DNA of 14,570 nt from Coprococcus sp. Its GTDB lineage: Bacteria > Bacillota > Clostridia > Lachnospirales > Lachnospiraceae. Location of the stretch: NCBI GenBank assembly GCA_016297325.1, contig JAEDGW010000067.1, positions 1 through 14,570 on the forward strand. Reading direction: 5' to 3'. A model generated the notes under the pieces. That model worked only from the letters and a program-made list of their open reading frames with translations. It made no database searches and was not told where the DNA came from. The first letter of the stretch is position 1, and every line of letters begins with the position of its first letter. Both the position numbers and the translations under genes were made by a program. Below are positions 13,357-14,570 of the stretch, in pieces.

Positions 13357-14570
13357 ATGTCAAATAATAGGAACAGTAGAAGTCCAAAAAATAATAGACG
13401 AGTAAATGGTGTGCAGAGAAATAATACTGGAGCGGATACGCTGAATACTGGCTCAGATGCTAAAACGTCTGGTCGAAAAATGTCAAAAACTGGTGAAACC
13501 GTACTTGTCAAGAATGAGGATTATCAGGTGCTTATCGAGGATATGGGTAATGACGGAGAGGGCATAGGACACGTTCAGGGTATGACTGTATTTGTCAAGG
13601 ATGCTGTGGTGGGCGATCTGGCGGAGGTGAAGATCGTCAAGGTGAAGAAGAACATAGCCTACGGAAGACTGATGAAAATTATCACATCATCTCCATACCG
13701 CGTGGAACCAGTGTGTGACAAGGCGAAACGATGCGGCGGATGCACCATGCAGCAGGTTTCCTATGAGCAGCAGCTCGAATACAAGTGGAACAAGGTGAAA
13801 AACTGTCTGCAGAGGATCGGCAAGATGGAGAACGTGGAAGCCATCATGGAAAAGCCTGCCTACGGCATGGACGAACCATTTCACTACAGAAATAAGGCAC
13901 AGTTTCCTGTCGGCAGAGATAAGAACGGCGATGTTGTCATCGGATTCTACGCGGGAAGAAGCCACGATATCATAGACACAGAGAGCTGCGCCATCGGTGC
14001 GCCTGTGAATGACAAGATCGTTGCTATTGTCAGAAAATTCATTGAGGACAATCACATATCGACCTACGATGAGGAGACCGGAAGAGGCTTGGTCAGACAT
14101 ATCCTTATCAGAGTTGGATTTACCACCAAGGAGATCATGGTGTGTCTGGTGACAAATGGCAACAAGCTTCCACACAGTGAGATTTTGATAGATGAACTGG
14201 TTAAGGTAGACGGCATGACATCCATTTGCCTGAACGTCAACATGGAGAATACGAACCGTATACTCGGTGATAAGTGCATAACCCTCTGGGGACAGTCATA
14301 CATCACGGACTATATCGGCGACATCAAATATCAGATATCCCCATTGTCCTTCTACCAGGTAAATCCCGTCCAGACAAATGTCCTGTACAACAAGGCTTTG
14401 GAGTATGCGGACCTGTCCGGCGACGAGACCGTGTGGGACATGTACTGCGGAATAGGAACCATATCATTGTTCCTCGCACAGAAGGCAAAGAAGGTATACG
14501 GAGTGGAGATCGTTCCACAGGCTATAGATGATGCAAGACACAACGCCGAGATCAACGGGATCACAAATGC
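13357..14570 (+). CDS. rlmD: 23S rRNA (uracil-5-)-methyltransferase, RlmD/RlmCD type (3' end outside window)
   Basis: The first 404 codons of a TrmA/RlmD-family enzyme that makes 5-methyluridine in 23S rRNA (U1939 for RlmD; U747 and U1939 for Gram-positive RlmCD). An Asn/Arg/Lys-rich disordered extension (1-45) precedes a TRAM domain (about 48-108; MGNDGEGIGHVQGMTVFVKD). The iron-sulphur cluster cysteines follow: CDKAKRCGGC (three Cys, 120-129) and a fourth in DTESCAIG. The RNA-binding segment contains HYRNKAQFPVG. The Rossmann domain has SPLSFYQVNPVQT, the SAM-binding WDMYCGIGTISLFLA, and VYGVEIVPQAIDDAR. The window ends before the catalytic cysteine and terminal PPR motifs. Start: GAGAG seven bases before the ATG, with a stop codon two codons upstream. 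No clear promoter is seen. Confidence 0.92.
   Translation, partial: MSNNRNSRSPKNNRRVNGVQRNNTGADTLNTGSDAKTSGRKMSKTGETVLVKNEDYQVLIEDMGNDGEGIGHVQGMTVFVKDAVVGDLAEVKIVKVKKNIAYGRLMKIITSSPYRVEPVCDKAKRCGGCTMQQVSYEQQLEYKWNKVKNCLQRIGKMENVEAIMEKPAYGMDEPFHYRNKAQFPVGRDKNGDVVIGFYAGRSHDIIDTESCAIGAPVNDKIVAIVRKFIEDNHISTYDEETGRGLVRHILIRVGFTTKEIMVCLVTNGNKLPHSEILIDELVKVDGMTSICLNVNMENTNRILGDKCITLWGQSYITDYIGDIKYQISPLSFYQVNPVQTNVLYNKALEYADLSGDETVWDMYCGIGTISLFLAQKAKKVYGVEIVPQAIDDARHNAEINGITN

Noticed and set aside
13687..14175. 162-codon minus-strand open frame
   Set aside because: Antisense to the strongly conserved iron-sulphur and RNA-binding region of the rRNA methyltransferase gene.

Overview
The window looks like chromosomal core sequence from a Gram-positive clostridium, most likely a Lachnospiraceae member (Coprococcus/Roseburia/Butyrivibrio type; the genus is a guess). 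Reasons: strong AGGAG-type ribosome binding sites, moderate G+C with AT-rich intergenic gaps, and a gene set (DUF815 ATPase, MutS2, YhaM, RlmD-type methyltransferase, OmpR-type two-component pair, WYL regulator) typical of that group. I see no rRNA, tRNA, CRISPR array, prophage or insertion sequence.

Layout. 18-1322 (+): DUF815-type AAA+ ATPase, ending at a bidirectional terminator (1321-1370) shared with a convergent gene. 1378-3034 (-): a membrane protein with an N-terminal zinc ribbon, one transmembrane helix and a degenerate WG-repeat-like outer part. It is split over two frames by an apparent +1 shift near 2910, so it is either a pseudogene or a sequencing error. 3166-6099 (+): a good sigma-A promoter, then a 34-residue membrane microprotein, a HypE/AIR-synthase-like protein, the tRNA wobble methyltransferase TrmL and a WYL-domain regulator, probably one transcription unit. 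It ends in a long palindrome (6126-6183) that is terminator-like and also resembles a dispersed repeat. 6231-11111 (-): mutS2, then an OmpR-family response regulator, then its sensor histidine kinase; the last two overlap at TAATG. 11112-11574: gap with outward-facing promoters. 11575-11997 (+): small multi-pass membrane protein of unknown function. 12096-12187: two tandem hairpins. 12251-13192 (+): YhaM-type 3'-5' exoribonuclease. 13203-13276: REP-like repeat with a tandem 20-nt unit. 13357-14570 (+): 5' part of an RlmD/RlmCD-type 23S rRNA uracil-5-methyltransferase, cut by the window end.

Functionally, several genes concern RNA or the ribosome (TrmL, MutS2 with KOW-like and Smr domains, YhaM, RlmD), but nothing shows that they form one system. 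I did not find a convincing undescribed defence or mobile system. The most useful second looks are the frameshifted zinc-ribbon/WG gene, the HypE-like protein whose C-terminus lacks the catalytic cysteine, the unusual MutS2 (charged insertion, non-canonical Smr motif), and two different repeat-like palindromes between genes.
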